From Burhinus oedicnemus (lineage: Eukaryota; Chordata; Aves; Charadriiformes; Burhinidae), in NCBI GenBank assembly GCA_008921705.1, contig VFFE01007649.1:464674-528673 (forward strand): 64,000 nt of DNA, read 5' to 3'. The notes below the pieces were generated by a model, which worked only from the letters and a program-made list of their open reading frames with translations, was not told the DNA's origin and searched no databases. How positions within the stretch are numbered: the first letter of the stretch is position 1; each line of letters starts with the position of its first letter. This document shows positions 23,696 through 34,990 of the stretch, one piece after another. The translations under genes were made by a program, and so were the position numbers.

Positions 23696-26600
23696 CATTT
23701 TAAGCACAGAACTATGTGGAGAGGTCATTTTCAAACCCATCTGATGACCATCATCACCATAGAAAGCTCCTTTATCTATAAGCAGAGCAGCAGCAAAAGA
23801 GGCTAATGTGTTTTTCATATTTGTCAGACCAATGATTAGATTAGAAAGAGTGGGTTGCTGTGGTTCTGCACATCTTATGGTGAAGTTCGTCCCACAGCCC
23901 AGTCTGTATTCACTCCATTTCTCGTGCCGAGATCGCAAGTTAGAAGACATGATGTTGACTGACAGATGATAGACAACATAGTTCGCTGGAAATCATGTTC
24001 ATCTTCAGCAGTTAGGGGTCGAACTTTGCTAGAATCTAACACTAAATAAGTTAAATATTTTCAGTGTAGGCAGGTCCTTGGCAGCCCATTCTGAGTGTTG
24101 TTGATTTATGTGCATATATCTCAAACACACAAACAGGACCAATTTTCAAGGCCATTATTAAATCCTTTGGTAAACTTCCCACTCACATGTCTTCTCTTTC
24201 CCTAACCTCTGACTTCAATGAAGTTCTGGAATGAGTGCAAATAAAGAACAGAAAATGCTTGTGAGTGATGCAAAGTCTGGCTCTGTAAAGCTGAGTTTAC
24301 AGTATCTTATGATTAACTCTGTTCAGACATCTTATTAACATACCATATATGGATCTTTACAGGAGTGCCTTTTGTTTAATGCAGCTGTTGTAATGTGATT
24401 TAAATGTAATGCTCATTCTTGTAATGGACAGCATGGACTATGGGACATTCTTGTCTCCAATGTGAAGAAAAGAGCTTCAAATAAGGAAGAACTAAAACTG
24501 TGCTCTAGAAAAGGAAAAAACAATGCAACATTATAGCTGGGAGATGACTGTCAGAAAAGGATCACAGTCCAAATGTGGGGGAATGGACTTTACACTAAAA
24601 ATTGTATTTTCTGACCTCAGGAACCCTGGACACATGGGGCTGATACAAATGGAAAAAAATGTTCCATTTCTGTTGCTTTCATGTTTTTCCCACAAAAAAG
24701 GGTAATGTTGCTCATCTTTTCAACCTGTCTTGCTTCTAAATACTCAAGAAACTTAAACTTTCCTTGGCTTACAGGATAGAGTTCTGGGGTCATGTGCGTA
24801 GCCTATTAAACTCACGTAAGGAGGGATTTCAGGCTTGAATACATTTAATAATAAATTCTTCTCTTAGATGCATTTGGACAACTGTTGTTGATTTTAATGC
24901 ATGTATCAGCAGGTCACATTTGGCCCATGGTCAAGGTTAATTTTAACAGTAACTTTTATTTTCTTACTGTCCTTCTTAAGAGCAGGGCACAGAAAGCTGA
25001 CTTTATTCCAAGGTAAACATATCTTTTCAATATTAGCCTGTTCTTACTCAGCCCACTCAATTACAAAACTTTGAAACTGTTCAGTGTACAATTTATTGCT
25101 TTATTTTTATTAAGGCTAGAATCTTTCATCTTTCAGCTTCTGTATATTTGAGAAACAACCATTTTAAATAATTTGTTTGGTACTTCTTTCAGGTTTCTGT
25201 GATAATTTGTGTCAATTTCCATAATTTTCTTATTTTGTTTATACTTATAATAAGCAGATTAGTTTTTTTGAAGACCTACTGCAAATGAGAGATAACATTT
25301 AAAACTGCTAAATGCTCTTGAAATAACCAAATTTGACACAAACAAATATATCAGATATACTTACACTTAATAACTTCTTAGTTCTTCAGTTAGTTCTTTT
25401 AAGATGTCTTCTTTTTTTTTAAAAAAAAAAGGACGTTTGGCTTTTAAAAATCTTCTGTATCTCAGCAAGCCATTTTAAGTGTTCTCTGAATGTTCATAAA
25501 TTAATATGTTCTGGTGTTTTATTACCCATATTTCACTTTCAAATACTATGTATAAAATTCCTATATGTATGTTACAGAAACTCATTTTCCATTGCATTTA
25601 CATGGTAAATAAAGGATAGTATTCCAAAATTTTGGATCCAGTTTTATACACTGGCTATATAATTTTTCTGCCCTTTTTGGTCAGCCTTTTTTTCTTACCT
25701 CTGCAGTGATATTTTAAACCAGAAATTCAATGATTTAATAATCATAATGATGCTGGGAAGATTAATTGTTCTATTGAAGATTTATCTCAAGTACTATTTG
25801 TGATCATGCAGTTTTCTTGCTTAAATTCTACATATAAAGGCTGAGAGTCATCTAAAGATAGCAAACATTCCTCTATCCCACCCCAATATTAAGACAGACA
25901 GCAAGACTTGTCTTTGAAGGTGTTTATCTTTTATGGCTGACTACTCAGGAATGCAGGTACATTTAGGTGCATAATGTTATGGGGATATACCACATTAAGA
26001 TTTCTTTTCAGTGAACTTTTTTATATTACATCCTGCATCCTTCCTAAACTCTGCTTCTTCCCACAGCTGAAGTCAATTTTTTGAAAGCAGTCTGGTCAGA
26101 AGACACCTTATTGCACATAACTATAGAAACAGTAAATTTCTCCTAAAATATGCATAGAGCAATTCAAACAATTTTGTTAGAAGTGTTGAAATAGTCAAAA
26201 GCAAATAACGAAAATAAAATAAAATTTTAAAAATATGCAAATGTGCTTAGACTGTGGTTTTCACTGCTAAACTCTAACATGTACACTCAGATTACATGAA
26301 AGACAGCAGTTGTGCAATAATACAGAAAGTATTAGAAAGATTGGATTGATTTTTATAAAATTAAGCCAATACTAAATCCTAATTCATAGCATACTAAAAT
26401 CCTAATTTAATAAGAGCAATCTGACATTTTAAATATCCCATCCCATGCTTGTCCTCTAGCTTCAATTTGCATTTGCAAAACATTCCCCTTCTCCCACCCA
26501 AAGGAGTAATTTTTCATTTGATGTTATTACTCTGTGTAATGTATGAGTTATTCGTCCAATAAATTCAATTTACAAGTAAAATATTGATGTTTAAGGAAGT

Positions 26601-27678
26601 CTCATGAAAAAGACTAGTGTGTTTTGAATTTTGAAAATAAACAACTGCTGCTCTTGTTAAAACAAAAGCTGCACCTCTTAGAAAATGGAAGGTGGAGTTG
26701 ATTATGAAAAAAATGCTTTTCTCTGGCTCTTTTGGGAGGAAATGTTTGTTTGCTTTTGTCTTCAGTCCCTGCTAATTAATTTCAGCCATCAGTCTGGTTG
26801 CTGTCTTGGAATTTGTGATCAATTTACCATCATCCCCTGAAATCTGACATTTCTTCATGATATTGTATCTGTACCATACACTTTTTAAAGATTTAATCTA
26901 AAGAAAGTCTTATCATTCCTGGTCATAAAATGTCTATCTAAAGTTTTGGCCATTCTCAATATTTCACAATAAGGTAGTGTAAAAATATAAAAAAAATAAA
27001 CTTAACTTGTTGAAAGAACCCTTCCTGTTAAATGAACAGATTTGTTGCTAGTAAAACCTGGAAGCTTCCTTTGTTATTAATCATCTTAAAGGCAGTAAGA
27101 TACATTGTAGGACATATATTAAAGAAGCTAAAGGTATAATTACATTGAATAAGTCACAGTGTATTATAGATACTGTCTCTTTCAACTTTTAAAATATTTA
27201 AATTATTTTAAAATGCCATTCTCTGAGGAAGGTAAATGGGAAGGGTCATAAGCTAAGGAAGATAAAAGTGGCTTTACTTGTGGTATGGATTAAGAGGAGT
27301 TGATTATGAATCTCTCCAGTTGATTTTGCTAATTTAATTTCTTATTTAAATGTAATTTTTTTTCAACAAGGTTTGCATGAGATTTCATCCCACGTACAGG
27401 TAAGATATACTATCGAGCTATTCATTTTATAAATTGCTTGTGTTCTGTTTCCCTCTAGGAGCATATGTACAAACTTTCAAATATATATAAAGTTTAATTT
27501 GGTCCGTAATCCTCAGGGAAATTAAAAAAAAATCTTTTAGTAATTTATTGTAAAGTTTTCTTAAATATTTGATCATACTTTCTCTCAAATTGTTGTGGTG
27601 TTTTGGTTTTTTTTCACAACAAAGTTTATAGTACTATTTTTGAGGCACATTCCTATCATTAAATTAACTTCTCTTTGG

Positions 27679-27711
27679 GTTTTTTGTTTTTGTTTTTGTT
27701 TTTGTTTTTTT
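27679..27711. repeat. (GTTTTT)n microsatellite
   Basis: About four or five units of a G followed by five or six T residues. Simple repeat with no attached element. Confidence 0.85.
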
Positions 27712-28610
27712 AAACATTTTTGGTGGGCTTTCGATAAAAAACTTTCCTGGTAGCCTAGATATTCTGTGCTGATTTTACATGGGCAAGTGAAGTTTATAAA
27801 CTCAGTTTTTATGGATAAATAGCTTGGTCATAACGGAGTGTTTCCTTTTCACTTGGATATTAATGCTCAGAAGAACATAGCTTCTGTTTTGGATGTTTTT
27901 TCCCTAAATCTAAATGCAAAAGGATGACTAAACTTCACTCTTCTTTCATCCAGAGAAGGATTATTGTCTTGATGAGGAAAAAACAAAAGGAACAATTCAA
28001 AGGGAATGCAGTTTGTCACAGAAAATAGAAATTATCTGTTGTCTTTGTGAAATTAGAGAGTGCCCACTTAAGTTGTCCACTAAAAAAGAACAAAAAATGG
28101 GGAAAAAAAGAGGTTTTGCTTCATTCAGCTATTAAGTAGACTTCCCTAGCAGGCAATGAGTATTATTTGCTTGAGAGAAATCCTGTCCACAGTTCTTCTG
28201 CAAAGATAGCTACATTTTCACTTCTACATCTTTCGTTCAAAGTTTTTTCAGGCAGATGCCAGCCAATGTCAGTGAATTAAACAAATCAACAATGTTGTGC
28301 GATATAGAAACTTTTGTATCCCCATTTTATGACTTGAGATCTAAAAGTTTAAAGCCTTAATCCCTAAAATGCCTTCAAAGTCTGGTGTAACAGTTAAATG
28401 GGATTTTAGGAAGCCCAAATCCAAAACACAGGTCCTCAACTCTTCCTTCATCTACAGTCTAAATCTGGTGATGCTTAAACTGTGTTACCCTCTCCAATGA
28501 ATTTACAGCTAAATTAATGAGTGTGAAGATGGTTTAATAAATAACCATGGAATAAAAACACTAAGCAATTTGAGCAAGGATTGGAAACCACATTTCCTTC
28601 CTCTCAGGTG

Positions 28611-28648
28611 AGTACATAGTGAAACATACATAGTACATATAGTGAAAC
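28611..28648. repeat. Imperfect tandem direct repeat, about 20 bp x 2
   Basis: AGTACATAGTGAAAC is followed about 20 bp later by AGTACATATAGTGAAAC, which carries a 2-bp TA insertion. Small local duplication. Confidence 0.75.
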
Positions 28649-28949
28649 GAGGTCATCCTCTGAAGGTCTTTTTCTCATTTTTTTCAGTCCTATGAACTTG
28701 TAGTTCTCCTTTGCAAATTGTACATCTTCAAAAATAGAAATAGACAGTAGTGTCCTACTGCCATGTGGTCAAATAATTCTCCAGGGATATAAGAGAGAAC
28801 AGAATCAGATTTCCAGCATTGTGCGTGGACTATTCTGAGTTATGGAATAATGTATGGGCTGACATCTCTTCCTAAAACATGTTCAAAAGATGGAATAAGA
28901 AGACAAGGGATTCAGAAAACAAAAGGAAAGTTAAAAAGGAAAAGCAGAT

Positions 28950-28981
28950 GGGAAAGGGGATGGGGCAGGAGAGGGGAAGGG
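28950..28981 (+). other. Canonical G-quadruplex motif in a polypurine tract
   Basis: Five runs of at least three G (28950-28952, 28956-28959, 28962-28965, 28973-28976, 28979-28981) separated by loops of 3, 2, 7 and 2 nt. This fits the G3+N1-7 rule with one spare run. It lies within a purine-rich strand (about 28906-28990) in otherwise AT-rich DNA. Folding and any regulatory role are inference. Confidence 0.75.
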
Positions 28982-31900
28982 AAATGGAAGACTAGGTAGA
29001 TGTGTCCATATGGCATATGCTAATAAATTAAGAACTGTGTTACATTTAAATGGCTATACTACTTCAAATTCTTCAAATAGACTGGTTATGTCTGTAAAGT
29101 ATGGCTTTACACAGTACTAAGAAACCCATCATTGTTTCTCTAAAAGTATTATTAAAAATAAGAAGACATCAATTTGTATCCAGACCAATGTTTGTTTGGT
29201 TGTATTTTTTATATTTGTATAATACTAGCAAAAAGAACTACTCAAACCCAAATTAAATATATGGCAACTTTCTCCATGAGATGAGAGAAAAACAAATCAA
29301 GAAATATGTTCTGAAAAGATCTAGCATGAAAGCAACATTGTGCTGTAGCTATGGTATAGCTTTTATTCTAACCAGCATAAATGGGTAAAAAACCCCATTA
29401 TTTCTTAAAAAAAATCTGGAAATTTCTTATTTCACAAATGAAAAGAAAATTCTAGTTTTGGATTGCCTGTCCTCTGGCCATCTTCCGAGCATTTACACCT
29501 TTTCCAATAAAACTGATGACTCAGTCTGGCTTCAATGCTTCTGATTCTGTTAATGAAATCCAGGCTGGATTTTAAGAAGGAATCAGAAGTAATGAATTAA
29601 GAATGATGACGTGCATCTTAGCTCCTTCTGCTTCCACTGAGCAAATCAACACTTTCTCAGAACAGCTTTGAAAGAGTGAAGAGAATTGTTCATGTTTTTT
29701 AACAAAATAAACTAACACATTTCCTTCCATATATATTTAACATCTTTTAATCAAACCTGTCCACTTGCTTTTGCAAAGTCAGCACCTCTTCTAAAGTTAG
29801 AAAGAAATTGAAAACATTTTTTATGAAATTTGCATTTTCTTTTTCCTTATTCTATTTCAGGTTGTATTTCTTCATTTTTATGGTTGGTTACTGATTTTCC
29901 ACTATACTGTAAACTTATTTTGAAGGTTGATATTTTTTTTCCTTCAGTGAAAATAAAGTTTTATATACTGTGTTTGTAGAGAGTTATTGGCACTATAAAG
30001 GAATGACCCCCACAGCAGTTTATAGTCCTTGGATGAATAATATCTTGTGCTACTTGTTTTGCATGTTCACCATCATCTTGCACGTCAGGTTTTTGAGAAG
30101 AAGATATAATGTTCCTTTTAAGAACACAAGATTTATATTGGTCATTATTGATATGAATAACATACTTCAAGTGTTTTTAATTGTGGAAGGAATAAAGGAA
30201 ATCCATTATTAACATGCTCATTTGAAGACTGATCTTCATATATGGACTTGCACTAGCTTTCCATCTTAATTCCTTATGTATTATAATTTGCCTGCTCTTT
30301 TCTCCTTTGTTTCCATTGTTTTTGTTTCCTTGCTTCTCTCACTCTTGCTTGGGCTTCCTCTTTCCACTTCTGCTTTTTTCACAAGTACTATCCTTTTGAG
30401 TTCCTTTTGCCTGTTTTTTATCGCCCTTGTTTGCCTATGGAATAGCAGTCATCATAACTGATGAGCATATAGCATAAACAAATGCTGCTTGTTGTTGGCA
30501 TTGTTTAGAGCATCAGGTTGACACTAAATTCTTAGAATAAACCAATTAATTTTTTTAAAAACAAAAGTACTGGATGAAAAATGTACCTACTCTGGACTAT
30601 CCATACTTTACAAAATTTGTCCAGTTCCTTTCTTTCTAGCTCTCCTCATCCTCTTTCTCTCTCTCAGCTGATGAAACCTATTATATGCTCAATGCTTCTA
30701 AGCCCTTCTAAGTAGCTAATAATGAATAGTCATGAATAGTAAAAATCTCTAGCTCCTGCAAGTACACGTTATTTTGGAGTTCATGGGGTTTATTTGCTTT
30801 AATGTCCTACAGCATTGTCTAGAACAATAATAAAATTATATTATAAACAAATACTTTCTGGTTTAATTTTGTTATGTTTTAGAATTTGGATATATTTCTT
30901 AGAAGCTTTTGTTTGATACTTTTCCATTCTTTTGAGTTTCATATACAAAATCTGAGATTCAAGTACTAAGAAGTGTATAATAAAAGCTCAGAATTACTTT
31001 TTTGATCTGGATCTCCAAGGCCTACCTGAAGCAGAGAGTAGATGCTCAGAATTTATTGGAGTTCATGAAAAATCATGGGTGATAAATTTGCCTGATCACT
31101 GAATAGTAAGCACAGTGGTTGCATTCTCTTGGAAATGTTCTACAGACATTGGTTGTATTTTTAAAAATACACAGTAGCTGTTGACTTCAGAAATAATGGC
31201 CATTTGTCTTAAGGAATGTTTATTGCCTGTTGTAACAGAGCTCAAATTACATTGCCTTTGCATTCTAAGAAAGTCTGTGATAGATACCTGAAGCACACTT
31301 TAAAAAAACTGTGTGCTCTGGCCTTTTTTACAGCTGACTATGCTATCACATTGGTCTCACTGATTGATAGATAATATCCGTGAGTCACTAACCTGATGTA
31401 TCCATAAGTTTTAAAAAAAATGTGTATTGTTGAGCACAATCATAACTAGAGTCTAATTTTCTTCAGTACTTATTAAGCTCCTGTATTCCAAACATCTGTT
31501 TATATTTACCTATTTATAATAATGAAAATATCTTACAAGACCATTTTATCATAGTATATTTTCCATTTCCAGTATCTTTTTCATGTGCACGCTTTTCAGA
31601 AACTGTCTCTATGTATATGCTTTAAAGGTGACATACTCATTAGAACAATATTGAGGAAAATGGCATAAAATTGTATGCTGTAGGCATCTCCTTATGTGTA
31701 TTCAATAACATAAATTGAATTTGGTCTTGCAATGACTTCTCCGGCTCTGAACAACTAATGTTTCCTTATGTTCTACTTGCAACTGCTTTACACCAACTGT
31801 TCCTTTTCAAGGAAAGCAATCTCCTATAAAAAAATAAAGCAAGGAAATTTAATTTTCATTTTTTCTTGAAAAGGAATGACAGTTATTGTATTTTCATAGA

Positions 31901-32732
31901 AATTATTTTAATTTCTGTATACTTTTGAAATATGTAGTGAAAACAGAAGGCATCAAGTTAAGGTTGTCTTTCCTTAAGGTTCAAAAACTCAACCACGTTT
32001 TGTCTTTTAGAGAACTAGCTAGCTGTTTCATATCACTAAAAAGAAAAGGGGGACTTATCAACAGAAACAGATGTTTCAGTGTATGTAATTCTATTGCTTC
32101 TAAGAAACATTAAGAAAACTACACTTTTTGTGAAGTTGCATTGAGCTAGATACTCTCCAATGTTTCCAATACTTTGGATACAGTCTTCAGTCTTAATTGA
32201 GGCATCTCTAACATTTCACACTTTCTTCACATTTAGCTACTGCTCAACTTGAATTTATGTTAATGATGGCCAAATTCAAGGTACTCACTACTAGCTAGTA
32301 TTGTTATATTTAACAGATTTTTTTGAGATAACCTACCAGCTCAGCTTTTTCAGGATATTAACATATATAGTAGAAATATTTTAATCTAATCACAGTGGAA
32401 CTTTTGATCCAAAGGCACTTTATCCAGCCTATAATCACATATACAGGAGGACATTAAGTACAGAGTTTTGGTGTAAGGTGAGACAGGTTTGAGTAGTTTT
32501 GGTTGTACAGCTTGGTCAACATCTCCAGTGTATTCCTCATCTCAAATCTATCACACATTGTATTAGATCGATCACACATCTACCCATTGACTTTGTATCA
32601 TGTCCTGAAATAATTAAATATATTTGGGATATATTGGATTCACTCTTTGTGTAGTGAAGTCCTGTGCATGGGTCATGCTCATTTCCCAGGATTGTGGTTG
32701 TGCTGTAACTCAGACAGACAGAAACCTGGTAG

Positions 32733-33085
32733 ATCGTAGAATCATAGAATGGTTAGAGTTGGAAGGGACCTTAAAGATCATCTAGTTCCAACACTTCTGC
32801 CATGGGCAGAGACACCTAGCACTAGACAAGGTTGCTCAAAGCCCCATCCAACCTGGCCTTGAACATCTCCAGAGATGGGGCATCCATAACTTCTCTGGGA
32901 AACGCGTTCCAGTGTCTCACCACCCTCACAGTAAAGAATTTCTTCTGAATATCTAATCTAAATCTACCCTCTTTTAGTTTAAAACCATTACCCCTTGTTC
33001 TATCACTACACTCCCTGATAAAGCCTCCCTCTCCACCTTTTCTGTAGGCCCCCTTTAAGTACTGAAAGACTGCTAGGTCTCCCTC
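32733..33085 (-). mobile_element. CR1 LINE 3' end, left part of composite locus A
   Basis: Minus-strand CR1 3' end: tail units (TCGTAGAATCATAGAATGG), the GTTGGAAGGGACC block, then the GCCATGGGCAGAGACACC and TTGCTCAAAGCCCCATCCAA blocks. This is the same broad subfamily type as 41752 and 50112, not the type at 18925. It runs to GGTCTCCC and stops at about 33085, where the sequence jumps back about 168 bp in the CR1 coordinate and begins again as a second, differing copy. The abrupt joint means it is not simply one continuous element. Confidence 0.9.
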
Positions 33086-33253
33086 ACCACCCTCATAGTG
33101 AAAACTTTCTTCTTTATATCTAACCTAAATTTATCCTCTTTCCATTTAAAGCCATTACCCCTCGTCCTATCACTTCATGCATTTGTAAATAGTCCCTCTC
33201 CAGATTTCTTGTAGGCCCCCTTTAGGGACTGGAAGGCCACCATAAGGTGTCCC

Positions 33254-33913
33254 CAGAGCCTTCTCTTCCCCAGGCAGAACAACCCCAAGTCTCTCAGCCT
33301 CTCTTCATAGGAGAGATGTTCCAGTCCTCTCATCTGCTTCATGGCCCACCTCTGGACTCACTCCAACAGGTCCATGTCCTTCTTATCTTGGGGGCCCCTG
33401 ACCTGAATGCAGTACTCCAGGTGGGGTCTCACGAGAGCAGAGTACAGGGGCAGAGTCACCTCCCTCAACCTGCTGGCCACACTTCTTTTGATGCAGCTCA
33501 GGATATGGTTGGCTTTCTGGGCTGCAAGTGCGCACTTCCTGATCATGTTGAATTTCTTATCAACCAGCGCCCCCAAGGCCTTCTCCTCAGGGCTGCCCTC
33601 AAGCCATTCTCTGCCCAGCCTGTATTTGTGCTTGGGATTGCCCTGACCCACATGCAGGACCTTGCACTTGGCTTTGTTGAACTTCATGAGGTTCTCACAG
33701 GCCCACTTCTCAAGCCATTCCAGGTCCCTCTGGATGGCATCCCTTCCCTCCAGCATGTCGACCGCTCTCACACAGTTTGGTGTCATTGGCAAAATTCCTG
33801 AGGGTGCACTCAGTCCCAACATCAATGTCGCCAACAGAGGTATTACATTGTACTGGTCTCAGTACCGACCCCTGAAGAACACCACTTGTAACTGCTCGCC
33901 ACTTGGACATCAA
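33254..33913 (-). pseudogene. CR1 reverse-transcriptase fragment, locus A
   Basis: Remnant of the RT catalytic core and thumb. On the minus strand, near 33770-33802, it reads [10 protein letters not shown], where the usual motif C is FADDTKL; the first catalytic aspartate is asparagine. It continues [33 protein letters not shown], and [20 protein letters not shown], the standard CR1 order. The frame breaks near 33760 (the 158-codon open frame 33358-33834 and the frame 33710-33913 overlap), and the N-terminal RT part is cut by the nested element. Non-functional. Confidence 0.85.
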
Positions 33914-34026
33914 GTTGTTGACTGCAACACTTTGAGTGTGACCATCCAGGCAATTCCTTATCCACCAAGTGGTCCATCCATCAAATACATGTCTCTCCAG
34001 TTTAGAAACAAGGATGTCATGCAGGA

Positions 34027-34596
34027 CAATCAGGTCAAGGGAGGTTATCTTCCCCCTCTACTCTGCCCTGGTAAGGCCACACCTGGAGTAGTGTGTCCAG
34101 TTCTGGGCACCCCAGTTCAAGAAGGACAGGACACTGCTGGAGAGGGTACAGCAGAGGGCTACCAAGATGATTAGGGGCCTGGAACATCTTTCTTATGAGG
34201 AAAGGCTGAGAGACTTGGGTCTTTTCAGTCTGGAGAAGAGAAGGCTCAGAGGGGATCTCATCAATGCTTATCAATACTTAAAGGGAGGGTGCCAGGAGGG
34301 TGGCACCAGTCTTTTTTCAGTGGTGCCCAGTGATAGGACAAGAGGTAATGGGCACAAACTTGAACACAGGAAGTTCCATCTAAACATGAGGAGGAACTTC
34401 TTTCCTTTGAGGGTGGCAGAGCAATGGAAGAGGCTGCCCAGAGAGGTGGTGGAGTTTCTGACTCTGGAGACATTCCAAACCCACCTGGATGCCATCCTGT
34501 GCAACCTGCTGTAGGTGTCCCTGCTCTGGCAGGGGGGTTGGACTAGATGATCTCCAGAGGTCCCTTCCAACCCCTGTGATTCTGTGATCCTGTTAT
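34027..34596 (+). mobile_element. CR1 LINE of a second subfamily, nested antisense in locus A
   Basis: Plus-strand CR1 3' fragment lying inside the minus-strand CR1. It begins near 34027 with TCAAGGGAGGTTATCTTCCC and ends with CCAACCCCTGTGATTCTGTG plus one more imperfect tail unit near 34590. The host CR1 reads ...GCAGGACA before it and GTGTCAAATGC after it; the uninterrupted locus B copy reads GCAGGACAGTGTCAAATGC at 42858-42876, so both junctions can be located to within a few bases. No target-site duplication is visible, as is usual for CR1. The same subfamily lies at 18925-19398 in the opposite orientation. Confidence 0.93.
34167..34514 (+). pseudogene. CR1 ORF2 C-terminal fragment in nested element, intact frame
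   Basis: 115 codons in one frame from [17 protein letters not shown] through [37 protein letters not shown] and [19 protein letters not shown] to AILCNLL and the natural ORF2 stop at 34512-34514. The frame is unbroken and all the usual C-terminal blocks are present, so this is the best-preserved coding piece in the window and the insertion is relatively young. It lacks endonuclease and catalytic RT domains, so it encodes nothing functional. Confidence 0.87.
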
Positions 34597-34990
34597 AGTG
34601 TCAAATGCTTTGCACAAGTCCAGGTAGATAATGTCAGTTGCTCTTCCCTTATCCACCAATGCTGTAAAGCCATCCTAGAAGGCCACCAAATTTGTCAGAC
34701 TTGATTTGCCTTTACTAAAGCCACGTTGGCTGTCACCAATCACCTCTTTATTTTCCATGTGCTTTAGCAGAGTTTCCAGGAGGATCTGCTCCATGATCTT
34801 GCCAGGCACAGAGGTGAGACTGACTGGTCCGTAGTTCCCCGGGTCTTACTTTTTTCCCTTTTTAAAAACAATGGTTATATTTCCCCTTTTCCAGTGAGCC
34901 AGAACTTCACTGGACTGCCACGACTTCTCAAATATGTTGGATAGTGGCTCGGCAACTTCATCTGCCAGTTCCCTTTGGACCCACGGGTCA

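Larger units (their letters stand above)
23696..32732. other. Very AT-rich desert, no recognised gene or interspersed repeat
   Basis: About 9 kb without a CR1, LTR or coding frame above about 80 codons; from 24706 to 29960 no open frame of 60 codons was found. It contains homopolymer and simple tracts: a T9A10 palindromic run (25412-25430), a GTTTTT repeat (27679-27711), and a pyrimidine-rich stretch (30276-30460) whose leucine- and serine-rich frame is a composition effect. A G-quadruplex motif at 28950-28981 stands out. Stretches such as 26740-26880 and 29470-29640 are of higher complexity and look like conserved non-coding elements, but conservation cannot be seen from one sequence. Confidence 0.55.
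33082..34990 (-). mobile_element. CR1 LINE, locus A body, split by a nested CR1
   Basis: Minus-strand CR1 ORF2 sequence from the 3' end region back to the start of the reverse-transcriptase domain, in three parts. Part one, 33082-33760, is nearly identical to 41932-42610 (seven mismatches, no gap). Part two, 33811-34026, is homologous to the next section of locus B but has many substitutions and several indels. Part three, 34597-34990, resumes exactly where part two stopped, after an inserted opposite-strand CR1, and runs to the block that reads [18 protein letters not shown] on the minus strand. The element is 5'-truncated there. The patchwork of divergence is discussed in the findings. Confidence 0.9.

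Noticed and set aside
30276..30461. Plus-strand frame resembling a hydrophobic membrane segment
   Set aside because: Produced by a pyrimidine-rich stretch (TTC, CTT, TCT codons); no start context, no homology and no splice support.
33247..33801. 184- and 200-codon plus-strand frames at 33247-33801 and 42097-42699 that resemble each other strongly
   Set aside because: They are antisense readings of the shared CR1 block. Their similarity reflects the repeat, not a conserved protein.
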